The notes below the pieces were generated by a model, which saw only the letters and a program-made list of their open reading frames with translations, did no database searches and was not told where the DNA came from. Made by a program: the position numbers and the translations under genes. Below are positions 27,350 through 35,266 of a DNA stretch of 64,000 nt, piece after piece. Source of the stretch: Aeromonas encheleia (lineage in GTDB: Bacteria > Pseudomonadota > Gammaproteobacteria > Enterobacterales > Aeromonadaceae); contig NZ_LR134376.1 in the NCBI RefSeq assembly GCF_900637545.1, forward strand, positions 1,569,001 to 1,633,000, given 5' to 3'. Every line of letters starts with the position of its first letter. Position 1 is the first letter of the stretch.

Positions 27350-27700
27350 ATGAGCGAGACCCAAATTTACCACAACCCGCGCTGCTCCAAGAGCCGTGAA
27401 ACCCTGGCCCTGCTGGAGCAGCACGGGATCGCCCCTGAGGTGGTGCTCTATCTGGAACAGGCGCCGAGCGAGGCACAAATTCGGACCCTGCTGGCGCAGC
27501 TCGGGTTCGAGGATCCCCGCCAGCTGATGCGTACCAAGGAGGATCTCTATCGGGAGTTGGAACTGGCCGCCCAGAGCGGCGATGCCCTCATTAGCGCCAT
27601 GCACCAGCACCCCAAGCTCATCGAGCGCCCCATCGTCATCCGCGATGGCAAGGCCCGCATCGGTCGCCCGCCGGAGCAGGTGCTGGAGATCCTCAAGTGA
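27350..27700 (+). CDS. yfgD: ArsC-family arsenate reductase-like protein (YfgD)
   Basis: 116 residues from ATG 27350 behind GGGAG. HNPRCSKSRETLALL contains the glutaredoxin-coupled ArsC Cys loop, followed by VLYLEQAPSE, LMRTKEDLYRELEL and RPIVIRDGKARIGRPPEQVLEIL. No arsR or arsB nearby, so a role in arsenate resistance is not implied; it is the housekeeping paralogue next to bepA in many gammaproteobacteria. Stop overlaps the next start by four bases (GTGA). Confidence 0.92.
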   Translation: MSETQIYHNPRCSKSRETLALLEQHGIAPEVVLYLEQAPSEAQIRTLLAQLGFEDPRQLMRTKEDLYRELELAAQSGDALISAMHQHPKLIERPIVIRDGKARIGRPPEQVLEILK

Positions 27701-28080
27701 CCACTCGCTTCGCCCGCCTGCTGACCCTGGTCGGCTTCTTCGGCCTGCTGGCCTGGGTCATCCTGTGGCATCTGTGGCTCTCGCCCCACCCTGGGCTCAA
27801 CCCCTGGCTACTGCCGGTTATCTGGACCGTGCCGCTGCTGTTCCCGCTCAAGGGCATAGCGCAAGGTAACCCTTATACCCATGCCTGGGGCAACTTCGTG
27901 CTGATGCCCTATTTCCTCCATGCCCTGACCCTGATCACCACGGACGAGGGGGAGCGCGCGCTGGCGGTGGTGGAGTTGGTGTTCACTACGCTCGCCTTCG
28001 TCGGCACCATCTACTACGCCCGCCTGCGCGGTCGTGAGCTGGGCCTCAGCATTCGCAAGAAGAAGGATCAGGCCGAATAG
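27697..28080 (+). CDS. DUF2069 inner-membrane protein
   Basis: 127 residues starting at GTG 27697, translationally coupled to the arsC-like gene. Four hydrophobic segments and the family signature PLLFPLKGIAQGNPYTHAWGNFVLMPYFLHALT. Function unknown. Ends in a clear terminator. Confidence 0.88.
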   Translation: MTTRFARLLTLVGFFGLLAWVILWHLWLSPHPGLNPWLLPVIWTVPLLFPLKGIAQGNPYTHAWGNFVLMPYFLHALTLITTDEGERALAVVELVFTTLAFVGTIYYARLRGRELGLSIRKKKDQAE

Positions 28081-28101
28081 GCCAGCTTCAGCCCTGACAA
28101 G

Positions 28102-28125
28102 ACGCCCCGCATGGGGCGTTTTTTT
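28102..28125 (+). terminator. Terminator after the DUF2069 gene
   Basis: ACGCCCC-GCAT-GGGGCGT followed by a T-run; the convergent acpH stop lies at its end. Confidence 0.92.
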
Positions 28126-28729
28126 ATGCCGGCGCGCCGTGGCGACGGGCCGTCAGCTGATGCTCGCTGAACAGGATCAGCTCGGGGTAGAAGCGCAGGA
28201 AGCCCTGCTCGCAGGCTCGCCACTTGGCCTCATCCAGGGTGCTGAGCGCCTCCCCCAGTGGCAGCGGGCGGCGCAGCCGGTGGCCTATGCCGTTGAGGGC
28301 ACGGGTCAGCCCCTCTTTGCTGTGGTAAGAAGCGATCCAGTTCTGCTTCGCCATCCGTCGCAGGGGCAGGGGCAGGCCGTCCGGCAGCAGGACGTGATCC
28401 GCCAGCAGTTGGCCATAACTCTCGCTCAGGAAGCGGGGCAGGGGCTCTGCGGTAAATTGCGGCCAGTGCAGGCAGAGCCAGTGGTCGTAGAGCATGTCGA
28501 CCAGGATGCCGCCAAAGCGGCGCCAGGGTGCCTCGAAGCAGCCGACGGCGGCCCTGTGTTCGGGATGCGCGTCGGTGAAGGCATCTATCTTGCGATGCAG
28601 CCAGATCCCCTCGTCAAAGGCGGGGCCCAGGGTGCTCGGCAGCGGTCCCTTGACGAAGTCCCCCAGCAGATTGCCGGTGAGGGAGCTGTGGGTGTGGGCG
28701 GCCAGATGCAGGTGAGCCAGATAGTTCAT
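28124..28729 (-). CDS. acpH: Acyl carrier protein phosphodiesterase
   Basis: Removes the 4'-phosphopantetheine arm from acyl carrier protein. 201 residues beginning MNYLAHLHLA with SSLTGNLLGDFVKG, the AcpH/YajB signature; DMLYDHWLCLHWPQF and the downstream helices fit the HD-like fold with metal-binding His/Asp. Family length is ~193. Monocistronic. Confidence 0.94.
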   Translation of the reverse strand: MNYLAHLHLAAHTHSSLTGNLLGDFVKGPLPSTLGPAFDEGIWLHRKIDAFTDAHPEHRAAVGCFEAPWRRFGGILVDMLYDHWLCLHWPQFTAEPLPRFLSESYGQLLADHVLLPDGLPLPLRRMAKQNWIASYHSKEGLTRALNGIGHRLRRPLPLGEALSTLDEAKWRACEQGFLRFYPELILFSEHQLTARRHGAPA

Positions 28730-28777
28730 GGGGGCGGGCGTTGACCGTGGCTGAGGGTGACTGTGGCTGAGCCTAGC

Positions 28778-28820
28778 GGATCTGCCGGCCCTTGCCTATG
28801 GCATAGAGCTGGCAGATCCG
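28778..28820. repeat. Perfect inverted repeat between acpH and lysO
   Basis: CGGATCTGCC (28778-28787) and GGCAGATCCG (28811-28820) with an inner CTATG/CATAG. Potential cruciform or T-tract-less terminator of lysO. Next to it a GTGGCTGAG direct repeat occurs twice (28747-28770). Confidence 0.55.
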
Positions 28821-28852
28821 CCGGCGCAGGGAGGGGCCGTGGCCGGCCCGGC

Positions 28853-29755
28853 TCAGATGGCGAGGAAGGCCAGTATCAGGATGGGGCCGAGCAGGCTCAG
28901 GATGAAGCCGGAGACGATGGCCACCGGCACGACCTGGATGCCGCCGGACTTCTGGATCACCGGCAGGGTGAAGTCCAGCGCGGTGGCGCCGCCATAGCCG
29001 ATGGCGGCGGAGGGGTGACGGCGCATCAGCATGGGAATGATGAGGATGGCGATGAGTTCACGCCCCAGATCGTTGATGAAGGCGGCGGAGCCGAGCACAG
29101 GGCCCAGCTTGTCGGCCACCAGAATGCCCGACAGCGAATACCAGCCGAAGCTGGAGGCCAGCGCCAGGGCATGGCTGAACGGCATGTCGAGCAACTGGGC
29201 CGCCAGCAGGCTGCCGAGCCAGCTGCTGAGGATGACGGTGGCGGCTATCTTCATGCCCCAGGGGTTGAGCAGGATCTGGCGCAGCCGCATGCCGGAGTTG
29301 CGCATCTGGATGCCGATGAGCAGCAGCAACAGCATCAGTGCCCACTCGCTCCACTTGTCGATGGGCAGGGCGCGCAGATCGACCAGCAGGCCGAGGCCGA
29401 CCCCAGCCAGCACCACGAAGCAGAGCTGGAGGGACTCCCACAACAGATGCAGCTTGCTCGGCATCCTGGCATCGGGTGCCTCATGGGTCGGCGGGCTGCG
29501 CTTGTCCAGCCACCAGAGCGCCAGCAAATTGCAGGCGGTGATGGCGGCCAGCATTACCCCGGCCACCTTGAAGATCACCGCCAGGTTGCTGCCGAGGTTC
29601 TCCACATAGGCCAGCCCCAGCCCCATCAGAAACAGGATGAGGTAGACCATCTTGCCGAGGGACTGATTGATCAGCTTGATGAGCCGGGTGGAGGAGAGGG
29701 GGACAAGATAGCCAATCACCAGCGGCAGCAGGATCAGCAACACATTCAGCAACAT
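28853..29755 (-). CDS. lysO: LysO-family lysine exporter (YbjE)
   Basis: 300 residues from ATG 29755 (MLLNVLLILLPLVIGYLVP); a further upstream ATG adds 14 unsupported residues. About eight helices. GYLVPLSSTRLIKLINQSLGKMVYLILFLMGLGLAYVENL is the N-terminal half, and SSFGWYSLSGILVADKLGPVLGSAAFINDLGRELIAI contains the conserved acidic/polar segment of LysO. Exports L-lysine and the toxic analogue thialysine in E. coli. Lies head-to-head with a basic amino acid importer, suggesting balanced control of lysine flux (inference). Confidence 0.9.
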   Translation of the reverse strand: MLLNVLLILLPLVIGYLVPLSSTRLIKLINQSLGKMVYLILFLMGLGLAYVENLGSNLAVIFKVAGVMLAAITACNLLALWWLDKRSPPTHEAPDARMPSKLHLLWESLQLCFVVLAGVGLGLLVDLRALPIDKWSEWALMLLLLLIGIQMRNSGMRLRQILLNPWGMKIAATVILSSWLGSLLAAQLLDMPFSHALALASSFGWYSLSGILVADKLGPVLGSAAFINDLGRELIAILIIPMLMRRHPSAAIGYGGATALDFTLPVIQKSGGIQVVPVAIVSGFILSLLGPILILAFLAI

Positions 29756-30286
29756 TGGGGCCTCGGTCACAAAGCTGGGAAAACGACACATTACCACTAC
29801 TTATTGGCCAAGAGTCATATATCCATGAGTTTGTATGTTTCATTCGGCCCTTTTTTTATCGGATTGTTACCTTTTCATTGCGAAGCCCCCTTCCCGAAGT
29901 GCCCTGGCCTCGGGTCGTCATCGCCAATGAAATCAATTCCATTTCGAAAAAAGTGCGTTTTGTTCGACTGAACAGGGATGAATAAAGTGACTCTGAACGG
30001 CTTCTGACTGAAATGGCTGAATCTTCTTGCCACTGGTGCGTTCCGGGTATAAAAAGGCGGTATCTCAGAGGTGGCGCAAAGCGGATTTTATGCAGACAAA
30101 GTGCTGAAAAATACCGTCAAGGCCAATAAAAATACAGATAAACCACTAAATACCTCGGTTCTGTATTGTTTTTTAACTACCTGAATGATATTTTCGCTGA
30201 AGGTTGCCATCGGTTAACTTTTTGTTAAATTTGCGATGGTGGAGTCGCGCCGTAGCGGCGTCTAGGGACAGACAAGGTTGTAATGG
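29756..30286. other. 531-bp divergent intergenic region, lysO / basic amino acid importer
   Basis: AT-richer than its neighbours, no credible ORF. Contains TGAATGATATTTTCGCT near 30182, a weak resemblance to an ArgR half-site pair, and a 5-bp stem CGCCG-TAG-CGGCG at 30248-30260 ahead of the ATPase gene. Nothing else could be supported. Confidence 0.4.
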
Positions 30287-31057
30287 ATGAGCGACGTTGC
30301 CGCACTGGAAGTTCGTGAACTGCACAAATATTTTGGCACCCACGAAGTGCTCAAGGGCATCGACATGACGGCCCACAAGGGGGACGTGATCTCCCTGATC
30401 GGCTCCTCCGGCTCGGGGAAGTCGACCTTTCTGCGCTGTATCAATCTGCTGGAAACTCCCTCTTCCGGCACCGTATCACTCCATGGTGAGCTGATTCGCA
30501 TGAAAGCCAACCGGGCCGGCGAACGGCTACCGGAGGACATGCGGCAGGTCGAGCGTATTCGCAGCCGGCTGGCCATGGTGTTTCAAAGCTTCAATCTCTG
30601 GTCGCACATGACCATCATGCAGAACATCATCGAGGTGCCTATCCAGGTGCTGAAGGTGCCCCGTGCCGAGGCCATCGCCAAGGCGGAGCAACTGCTCAAC
30701 CGGGTCGGCCTGTGGGAGCGGCGTGACTATTATCCCGGTCACCTCTCCGGCGGCCAGCAGCAGCGTGCGGCCATCGCCCGCGCCCTGGCGGTGGAGCCCG
30801 AGGTGATGCTGTTTGACGAGCCCACCTCGGCGCTGGATCCCGAACTGGTGGGAGAGGTGCTCGGGCTGATGCGTGAGCTGGCCGAAGAGGGGCGCACCAT
30901 GCTGGTGGTCACTCACGAGATGTCGTTTGCCCGCGACGTGTCGAACAAGGTGATGTTCCTGCACCAGGGCAAGGTGGAGGAGGAGGGCAATCCCAAGGAG
31001 ATCTTCGCCCATCCCAAGTCGGAACGATTCAAGCAATTCATCTCCTCCATCTATTGA
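30287..31057 (+). CDS. Basic amino acid ABC transporter ATP-binding protein (HisP/AotP type)
   Basis: 256 residues. Walker A GSSGSGKST (~38-46), Q-loop VFQSFNLWSHMT, signature LSGGQQQR, Walker B VMLFDEPTSALDPEL, switch VTHEMSFARDVSNKVMF. The LEVRELHKYFGTHEVLKGIDM start and 256-aa length match HisP/AotP ATPases for histidine, arginine, lysine and ornithine. First of four genes (ATPase, binding protein, two permeases). Confidence 0.92.
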   Translation: MSDVAALEVRELHKYFGTHEVLKGIDMTAHKGDVISLIGSSGSGKSTFLRCINLLETPSSGTVSLHGELIRMKANRAGERLPEDMRQVERIRSRLAMVFQSFNLWSHMTIMQNIIEVPIQVLKVPRAEAIAKAEQLLNRVGLWERRDYYPGHLSGGQQQRAAIARALAVEPEVMLFDEPTSALDPELVGEVLGLMRELAEEGRTMLVVTHEMSFARDVSNKVMFLHQGKVEEEGNPKEIFAHPKSERFKQFISSIY

Positions 31058-31124
31058 TGGGCGGGATTTCAATATTCAACAATCTTCGTTTTCAACGATC
31101 GACGTGTTTATCAAGGAGAGATAC

Positions 31125-31898
31125 ATGAACAAGCTGATGCTGGCGACCGCCGTGGTGACTGCTCTGTGTTCCGGCAGCCTGATGGCCAAGGAGTGGAAAG
31201 AGGTGCGGATCGGGGTGGAAGGGGCCTATCCTCCCTTCTCCTGGACCGAGCCAAGTGGCGAGGTGAAAGGTTTCGACATCGACATCGCCAACGCCCTGTG
31301 TGAAGAGATGAAGGTGAAGTGTACCCTGATCAAGCAGGACTGGGACGGTATCATCCCGGCGCTGCTGTCACGCAAGTATGACGCCATCATCGCCACCATG
31401 GACATCACCGAAGAGCGCAAGAAGAAGGTGGACTTCACCCAGAAGTACCAGCACATTCCGGCCCGTTTCGCCGCCAAGAAAGGCACCGAAGTGCAGCTCG
31501 ACAAGGCCTTCATGGACGGCAAGACAGTCGCCGTACAGCGCGCCACCTCCATGGACACCTACATCACCGACAACTTCCCCAACGCCACCATCAAGCGCTA
31601 CGGCACCGCAGACGAGGCCTATCTCGATCTGAAATCCGGCCGGGTTGACTATGTGATGGCCGACTCCGCCGCCATCAGCGACGGTCTGCTGAAGAAGGAA
31701 GGGGGCGATGCCTTCGAGTTCGTCGGCCCGAAACTGACCGATCCCAAGTGGTTTGGCGAGGGTGCCGGCATCGCGGTACGCAAGGCGGACAAGGATCTGA
31801 AGGATAAATTCAATGCCGCCATCCTGGCCCTGCGCGCCAACGGCAAGTACAAGGCGATCAACGACAAGTACTTCGACTTCGACGTCTACGGCGAGTAA
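31125..31898 (+). CDS. Periplasmic basic amino acid-binding protein (ArgT/HisJ/AotJ type)
   Basis: 257 residues from ATG 31125 behind AAGGAGAG. Signal peptide ~1-20 (MNKLMLATAVVTALCSGSLMA). VRIGVEGAYPPFSW, VKGFDIDIANALCEEMKVKC (paired Cys with C...C as in LAO-binding proteins), LLSRKYDAIIATMDITEERKKKVDFTQKY and YFDFDVYGE are family-typical. Specificity for Lys/Arg/Orn/His is probable but not resolvable here. Confidence 0.93.
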   Translation: MNKLMLATAVVTALCSGSLMAKEWKEVRIGVEGAYPPFSWTEPSGEVKGFDIDIANALCEEMKVKCTLIKQDWDGIIPALLSRKYDAIIATMDITEERKKKVDFTQKYQHIPARFAAKKGTEVQLDKAFMDGKTVAVQRATSMDTYITDNFPNATIKRYGTADEAYLDLKSGRVDYVMADSAAISDGLLKKEGGDAFEFVGPKLTDPKWFGEGAGIAVRKADKDLKDKFNAAILALRANGKYKAINDKYFDFDVYGE

Positions 31899-31975
31899 GA
31901 ACGCCGTCTACGACGGATCAGGATGAGACGCTCACGGCGAGTCATCCAGACAGCTTGATCCCCGTCTGTAGTCTT

Positions 31976-32012
31976 CGGGCCCGTGGCCTCCCCAGGGGAG
32001 TTTACGGGCCCG
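31976..32012 (+). other. Intercistronic stem-loop
   Basis: CGGGCCCGT (31976-31984) pairs with ACGGGCCCG (32004-32012), enclosing a CTCCCC/GGGGAG inner repeat. Sits between the binding protein and permease genes with no T-run; likely protects the abundant binding-protein mRNA. Confidence 0.7.
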
Positions 32013-32017
32013 CTCAG

Positions 32018-32080
32018 TTGCAATGGAGCTGCATGTGGTCGATTTGAAAGGATATGGAGCCTCTGCTTGGGAAGGGCGAG
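32018..32080 (+). repeat. Diverged duplicate of the permease gene's 5' end, with its own RBS and mini-ORF
   Basis: This stretch repeats 32094-32156 at an offset of 76 bp: GGAGCTGCAT then GTG (32035) VDLKGYG... against GGAGCTGCAT then ATG (32111) FDLKGYE.... The GTG frame runs 27 codons and stops with TGA at 32116-32118, overlapping the real permease start. It may couple or dampen permease translation. Same kind of structure as near malG and in pflA. Confidence 0.75.
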
Positions 32081-32110
32081 CCCACTCAATTAGTTGCGAT
32101 GGAGCTGCAT

Positions 32111-32851
32111 ATGTTTGATTTGAAAGGATATGAAACCTCCCTGCTGGAGGGCGCCTGGGTCACGCTGGAGGTGGGGCTGGCCTCACTGCTGCTGGCCCTG
32201 CTGCTCGGCATGCTGGGGGCGCTGGCCAAGCTCTCACCCTACAAGTGGGCGCGCGGCATCGCCACCGGCTACACCACCGTCATTCGCGGCATCCCCGATC
32301 TGGTGCTGATGATGCTGCTGTTCTTTGGCGGCCAGGTGCTGATCAACAACCTCTGTACCTGGGTCAACGAGACCTACAATAACTGGCTGCTTGAGAGCAA
32401 TCCGAACCAGGAGTGGGTCTCCCTGCTGCCCGATTACATCGACATCAGCCCCTTCGCGGCCGGGGTGGCCACAATCGGCTTCATCTTCGGCGCCTACATG
32501 ACTGAGACCTTCCGCGGCGCCATCCTGGCGGTGGACAAGGGCGAACTGGAGGCGGCCCGTGCCTTTGGCATGCGCGCTAGCCAGGTGTTTGTGCGGATCC
32601 TGTTCCCCCAGATGATGCGCCACGCCCTGCCGGGCTTTGGCAACAACTGGCTGGTGCTGCTCAAGACCACGGCGCTGGTCTCCATCATCGGGCTCGATGA
32701 CATGGTGCGCAAGGCGTCCCTGGCGGCGGGCTCGACCCAGCAGCCATTCACCTTCTACATGGCGGTGGCCCTGATCTTCCTGATCTTCACTGCGGTCTCC
32801 ACCTCGGCGCTCAAGTGGGCCGAGCGTCACTATGCGATAAAGACGAGGTAA
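32111..32851 (+). CDS. Basic amino acid ABC transporter permease (HisQ/AotQ type)
   Basis: 246 residues from ATG 32111 (MFDLKGYETSLLEGAWVTLEVG), GGAG six bases upstream. Upstream in-frame ATGs at 32054 and 32099 lie inside the duplicated segment and are less likely. Five helices, EAA loop ELEAARAFGMRASQVFVRILFPQMMRHALPG. IRGIPDLVLMMLLFFGG is typical of HisQ. The adjacent HisM-type partner starts 3 bp later. Confidence 0.9.
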   Translation: MFDLKGYETSLLEGAWVTLEVGLASLLLALLLGMLGALAKLSPYKWARGIATGYTTVIRGIPDLVLMMLLFFGGQVLINNLCTWVNETYNNWLLESNPNQEWVSLLPDYIDISPFAAGVATIGFIFGAYMTETFRGAILAVDKGELEAARAFGMRASQVFVRILFPQMMRHALPGFGNNWLVLLKTTALVSIIGLDDMVRKASLAAGSTQQPFTFYMAVALIFLIFTAVSTSALKWAERHYAIKTR

Positions 32852-32854
32852 GCC

Positions 32855-33547
32855 ATGGATTTCTCAATCATTCTCGATGAGTGGCCCACCTACTGGCAGG
32901 GCCTATACACCACCATACTGCTAGTGGCGGCGTCCCTCGCGTTGGGTCTGGCGCTGGCGGTGCCCATGGGCATCTTGCGCAACAGTCACAACTGGCTGAT
33001 CAAGGGGCCGATCTGGGCCTATATCTACTTCTTCCGCGGTACCCCGCTGCTGGTGCAGCTGTTCATCATCTACTACGGCGCCGCCCAGTGGGAGTGGCTG
33101 AAGAACAGCGTCGCCTGGGAGCTGTTCTCCGAGGCCTGGTTCTGTGCCCTGCTGGCGTTCACCCTCAACACCGGTGCCTACACCGCCGAGATAGTGCGCG
33201 GCGCCGTGCTCAACATGCCCAAGGGGCAGATCGAGGCGGCCAACGCCTTCGGCATGACCCGCTGGCAGACCCTCACCCGCATCATATTGCCGAACTCGTT
33301 CCGCCGTGCGCTGCCCGCCTATAGCAACGAGGTGATCTTCATGCTGCAGGGCTCGGCGGTGGCGGGCATCATCACCATCGTCGACCTGACCGGCGCCGCG
33401 CGGATCATCAACTCCCGCTACTACAGTCCGTTCGAGGCGTTCCTGACCGCCGGCCTGCTCTACATGTTGCTGACCTTCGTCATCGTCTGGCTGTTCAAGA
33501 AGTGGGAGACCCGCTGGCACGCCCACCTGCGCCCCCGCTCCGTGTAA
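32855..33547 (+). CDS. Basic amino acid ABC transporter permease (HisM/AotM type)
   Basis: 230 residues. FFRGTPLLVQLFIIYYGAAQWEWLK and the EAA loop QIEAANAFGMTRWQTLTRIILPNSFRRALPAYSNEVIFMLQGSAV identify the HisM-type subunit. Forms the heterodimeric pore with the preceding permease. Last gene of the operon, followed by a strong terminator. Confidence 0.92.
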   Translation: MDFSIILDEWPTYWQGLYTTILLVAASLALGLALAVPMGILRNSHNWLIKGPIWAYIYFFRGTPLLVQLFIIYYGAAQWEWLKNSVAWELFSEAWFCALLAFTLNTGAYTAEIVRGAVLNMPKGQIEAANAFGMTRWQTLTRIILPNSFRRALPAYSNEVIFMLQGSAVAGIITIVDLTGAARIINSRYYSPFEAFLTAGLLYMLLTFVIVWLFKKWETRWHAHLRPRSV

Positions 33548-33554
33548 CGACAAT

Positions 33555-33583
33555 AAAAAAAGCCCGCAGCTGCGGGCTTTTTT
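33555..33583. terminator. Bidirectional terminator
   Basis: AAAAAAAGCCCGCAGCTGCGGGCTTTTTT between the convergent permease and CbiM-like genes. Confidence 0.93.
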
Positions 33584-33607
33584 GTGGGTCTCATATTTCA
33601 TAAGGGG

Positions 33608-34249
33608 TCAGCGCCCCAGATATTCCCGATCGAAGAAGGTGTTGACCCAGTGGGGGCGGTAGACCGCGAGCAGGGTCATGGCCATGCCGTTGAGCAGGGC
33701 CTCGGGGAAGAGCAGCAGCGGCCAGATGGAGAGATAGTCGGCGCCTATCACCTGCCAGCTGTAGCGCGCATCCAGCCCCATCCACAGGGCGCTGGCGATC
33801 ATCTTGACCGTGATGCTGAGGGCGCCGCCGAGGAAGGCGGCCACGAACAGGTAGACGAACAGGTGGCGGGGCAGCCAGGCCCAGCTCGCCAGAAACAGCA
33901 ACCAGCTGGTAGCGACCGGCAGGCCTATGCCAATCAGTGCCTGCCAGCCCAGATCGGCCAGATCGGTGATGCCAAAGTAGCCGAGGATCAGCAGGGTGAG
34001 GCAGGGGGCGAGCAGGGCGAGGCGCCAACCCAGCAACAGGGTCAGGCTGGTGAGGCCGAGAAAATGGATCTCCAGCCCCTCATGCAGGCCGGCTCGCAGG
34101 GTCCAGAGCGGCACCAGGGCGATGGCACCGCCCAGACAGAGGTGTTGATAGAGGGGGTTGTCATGCAGGGTGCGCAGCAGGGAGCCCCGCAGGCTGAAGA
34201 TGAGCAGCATCAGCCAGAGCAGGAGGGCGGCGACTTGTCCTTCAGTCAT
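33608..34249 (-). CDS. CbiM-like energy-coupling-factor permease-type membrane protein
   Basis: 213 residues, six or seven hydrophobic segments. The GLHEGLEIHFLGLTSLTLLLG segment with an early His and the fold order resemble proteins annotated as ECF-type (CbiM-like) permeases in Aeromonas, Vibrio and Shewanella. No ATPase or CbiQ-like partner is adjacent, so transport activity is unproven. Monocistronic. Confidence 0.7.
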   Translation of the reverse strand: MTEGQVAALLLWLMLLIFSLRGSLLRTLHDNPLYQHLCLGGAIALVPLWTLRAGLHEGLEIHFLGLTSLTLLLGWRLALLAPCLTLLILGYFGITDLADLGWQALIGIGLPVATSWLLFLASWAWLPRHLFVYLFVAAFLGGALSITVKMIASALWMGLDARYSWQVIGADYLSIWPLLLFPEALLNGMAMTLLAVYRPHWVNTFFDREYLGR

Positions 34250-34323
34250 GGCATCTTCCTTGGCATCTAATCCTCAGCGGATGAACGAAAGACGAGCGTA
34301 TCGACAGGATGGCCCGGGTGAAG

Positions 34324-34354
34324 AAAAGGGCTGCCCCTTCCGAGTCAGCCCTTT
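34324..34354 (-). terminator. Terminator of pflA
   Basis: AAAGGGCT/AGCCCTTT inverted repeat followed (minus strand) by TTCTT, 4 bp past the pflA stop. Confidence 0.8.
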
Positions 34355-34358
34355 GTCA

Positions 34359-35201
34359 TCAGTATTTAACGTTGGGGTGGTACTTGCCGAGGATGCCCTG
34401 GACTCTGTCCATGGTCTCCTTGCTGGGGGGTCTGATCCCGGTCAGATCATAGTGATCACCCAGCACGTCCCACTTGTGTTTGCCGAGTTCATGGTAGGGC
34501 AGCAGCTCTACCTTCTCGACACAGTCCCCCAGCTTGGCGATGAACTGGCCGAGGCCCTCGGCGCTCTCGTCATCGTCGGACCAGCTGGGTACCACCACGT
34601 AGCGGATCCACATGTTCTGGCCCCTTGCCGCCAGATAGCGGGCAAACTCCAGGGTGTATTTGTTGCTGACGTGGGTGAGCGGGATGTGCTTGTCGTCGTT
34701 GATCTGCTTGATATCGAGCAGCACCAGATCGGTGTTGTCGAGTACCCGATCGAGCAGCTCGTCGTAATGGCGCACGAAGCCATTGGTATCGAGGCAGGTG
34801 TGGATCCCCTGCGCCTTGCAGGCGGCAAACAGCTCGGCGATGAACTCTTGCTGCAGCATGGCTTCCCCACCGGAGGCCGTGACGCCGCCGCCGGAGGCAT
34901 TCATGAAGTGGCGATAGCTGGTGAGATCGCTCATCAACTCGGGCACAGTGACCTCGCGGCCGCCCTGGGTGTCCCAGGTATCCCGGTTATGGCAATACTT
35001 GCAGCGCATCAGGCAGCCCTGCATGAACACGATAAATCGGATGCCGGGGCCGTCGACCGTGCCGCAGGTCTCAACGGAATGGATCCGGCCAATAACATCG
35101 GTACTGCTGGCATCGCTGGCGGCAGGGCTCCGGTGTGTGCCCCCGCAACTCTCGGCAGAGCCGCTGGTTTCAACGGCAGGGATCCGGTTTATGACTGACA
35201 T
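34359..35201 (-). CDS. pflA: Pyruvate formate-lyase activating enzyme with duplicated N-terminus
   Basis: Radical-SAM enzyme that installs the glycyl radical on PflB. The Cx3Cx2C cluster site is [16 protein letters not shown], followed by [22 protein letters not shown] and [11 protein letters not shown]. From ATG 35201 (TTGGAG six bases upstream) it has 280 residues, against 246 in E. coli. The excess is N-terminal: [15 protein letters not shown] resembles the native start region repeated 33 codons later as [22 protein letters not shown]. The native start codon is gone (GAT at the expected Met or Ser), so translation must begin in the duplicate. pflB is not adjacent; a GGDEF/EAL gene lies 65 bp upstream on the same strand. 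Confidence 0.93.
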   Translation of the reverse strand: MSVINRIPAVETSGSAESCGGTHRSPAASDASSTDVIGRIHSVETCGTVDGPGIRFIVFMQGCLMRCKYCHNRDTWDTQGGREVTVPELMSDLTSYRHFMNASGGGVTASGGEAMLQQEFIAELFAACKAQGIHTCLDTNGFVRHYDELLDRVLDNTDLVLLDIKQINDDKHIPLTHVSNKYTLEFARYLAARGQNMWIRYVVVPSWSDDDESAEGLGQFIAKLGDCVEKVELLPYHELGKHKWDVLGDHYDLTGIRPPSKETMDRVQGILGKYHPNVKY

Positions 35202-35266
35202 AGACGACTCCAATGATTCGAGCAGGCCGTTATTTTATTACATAAAGCCCTATAAATCCTACATGT

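Noticed and set aside
29755..29985. Small ORF (+) in the lysO/ATPase intergenic region
   Set aside because: No family resemblance, no RBS, begins over the lysO start.
30182..30198. ArgR box before the basic amino acid importer
   Set aside because: Only one weak half-site pair is visible; not strong enough to list as a site.
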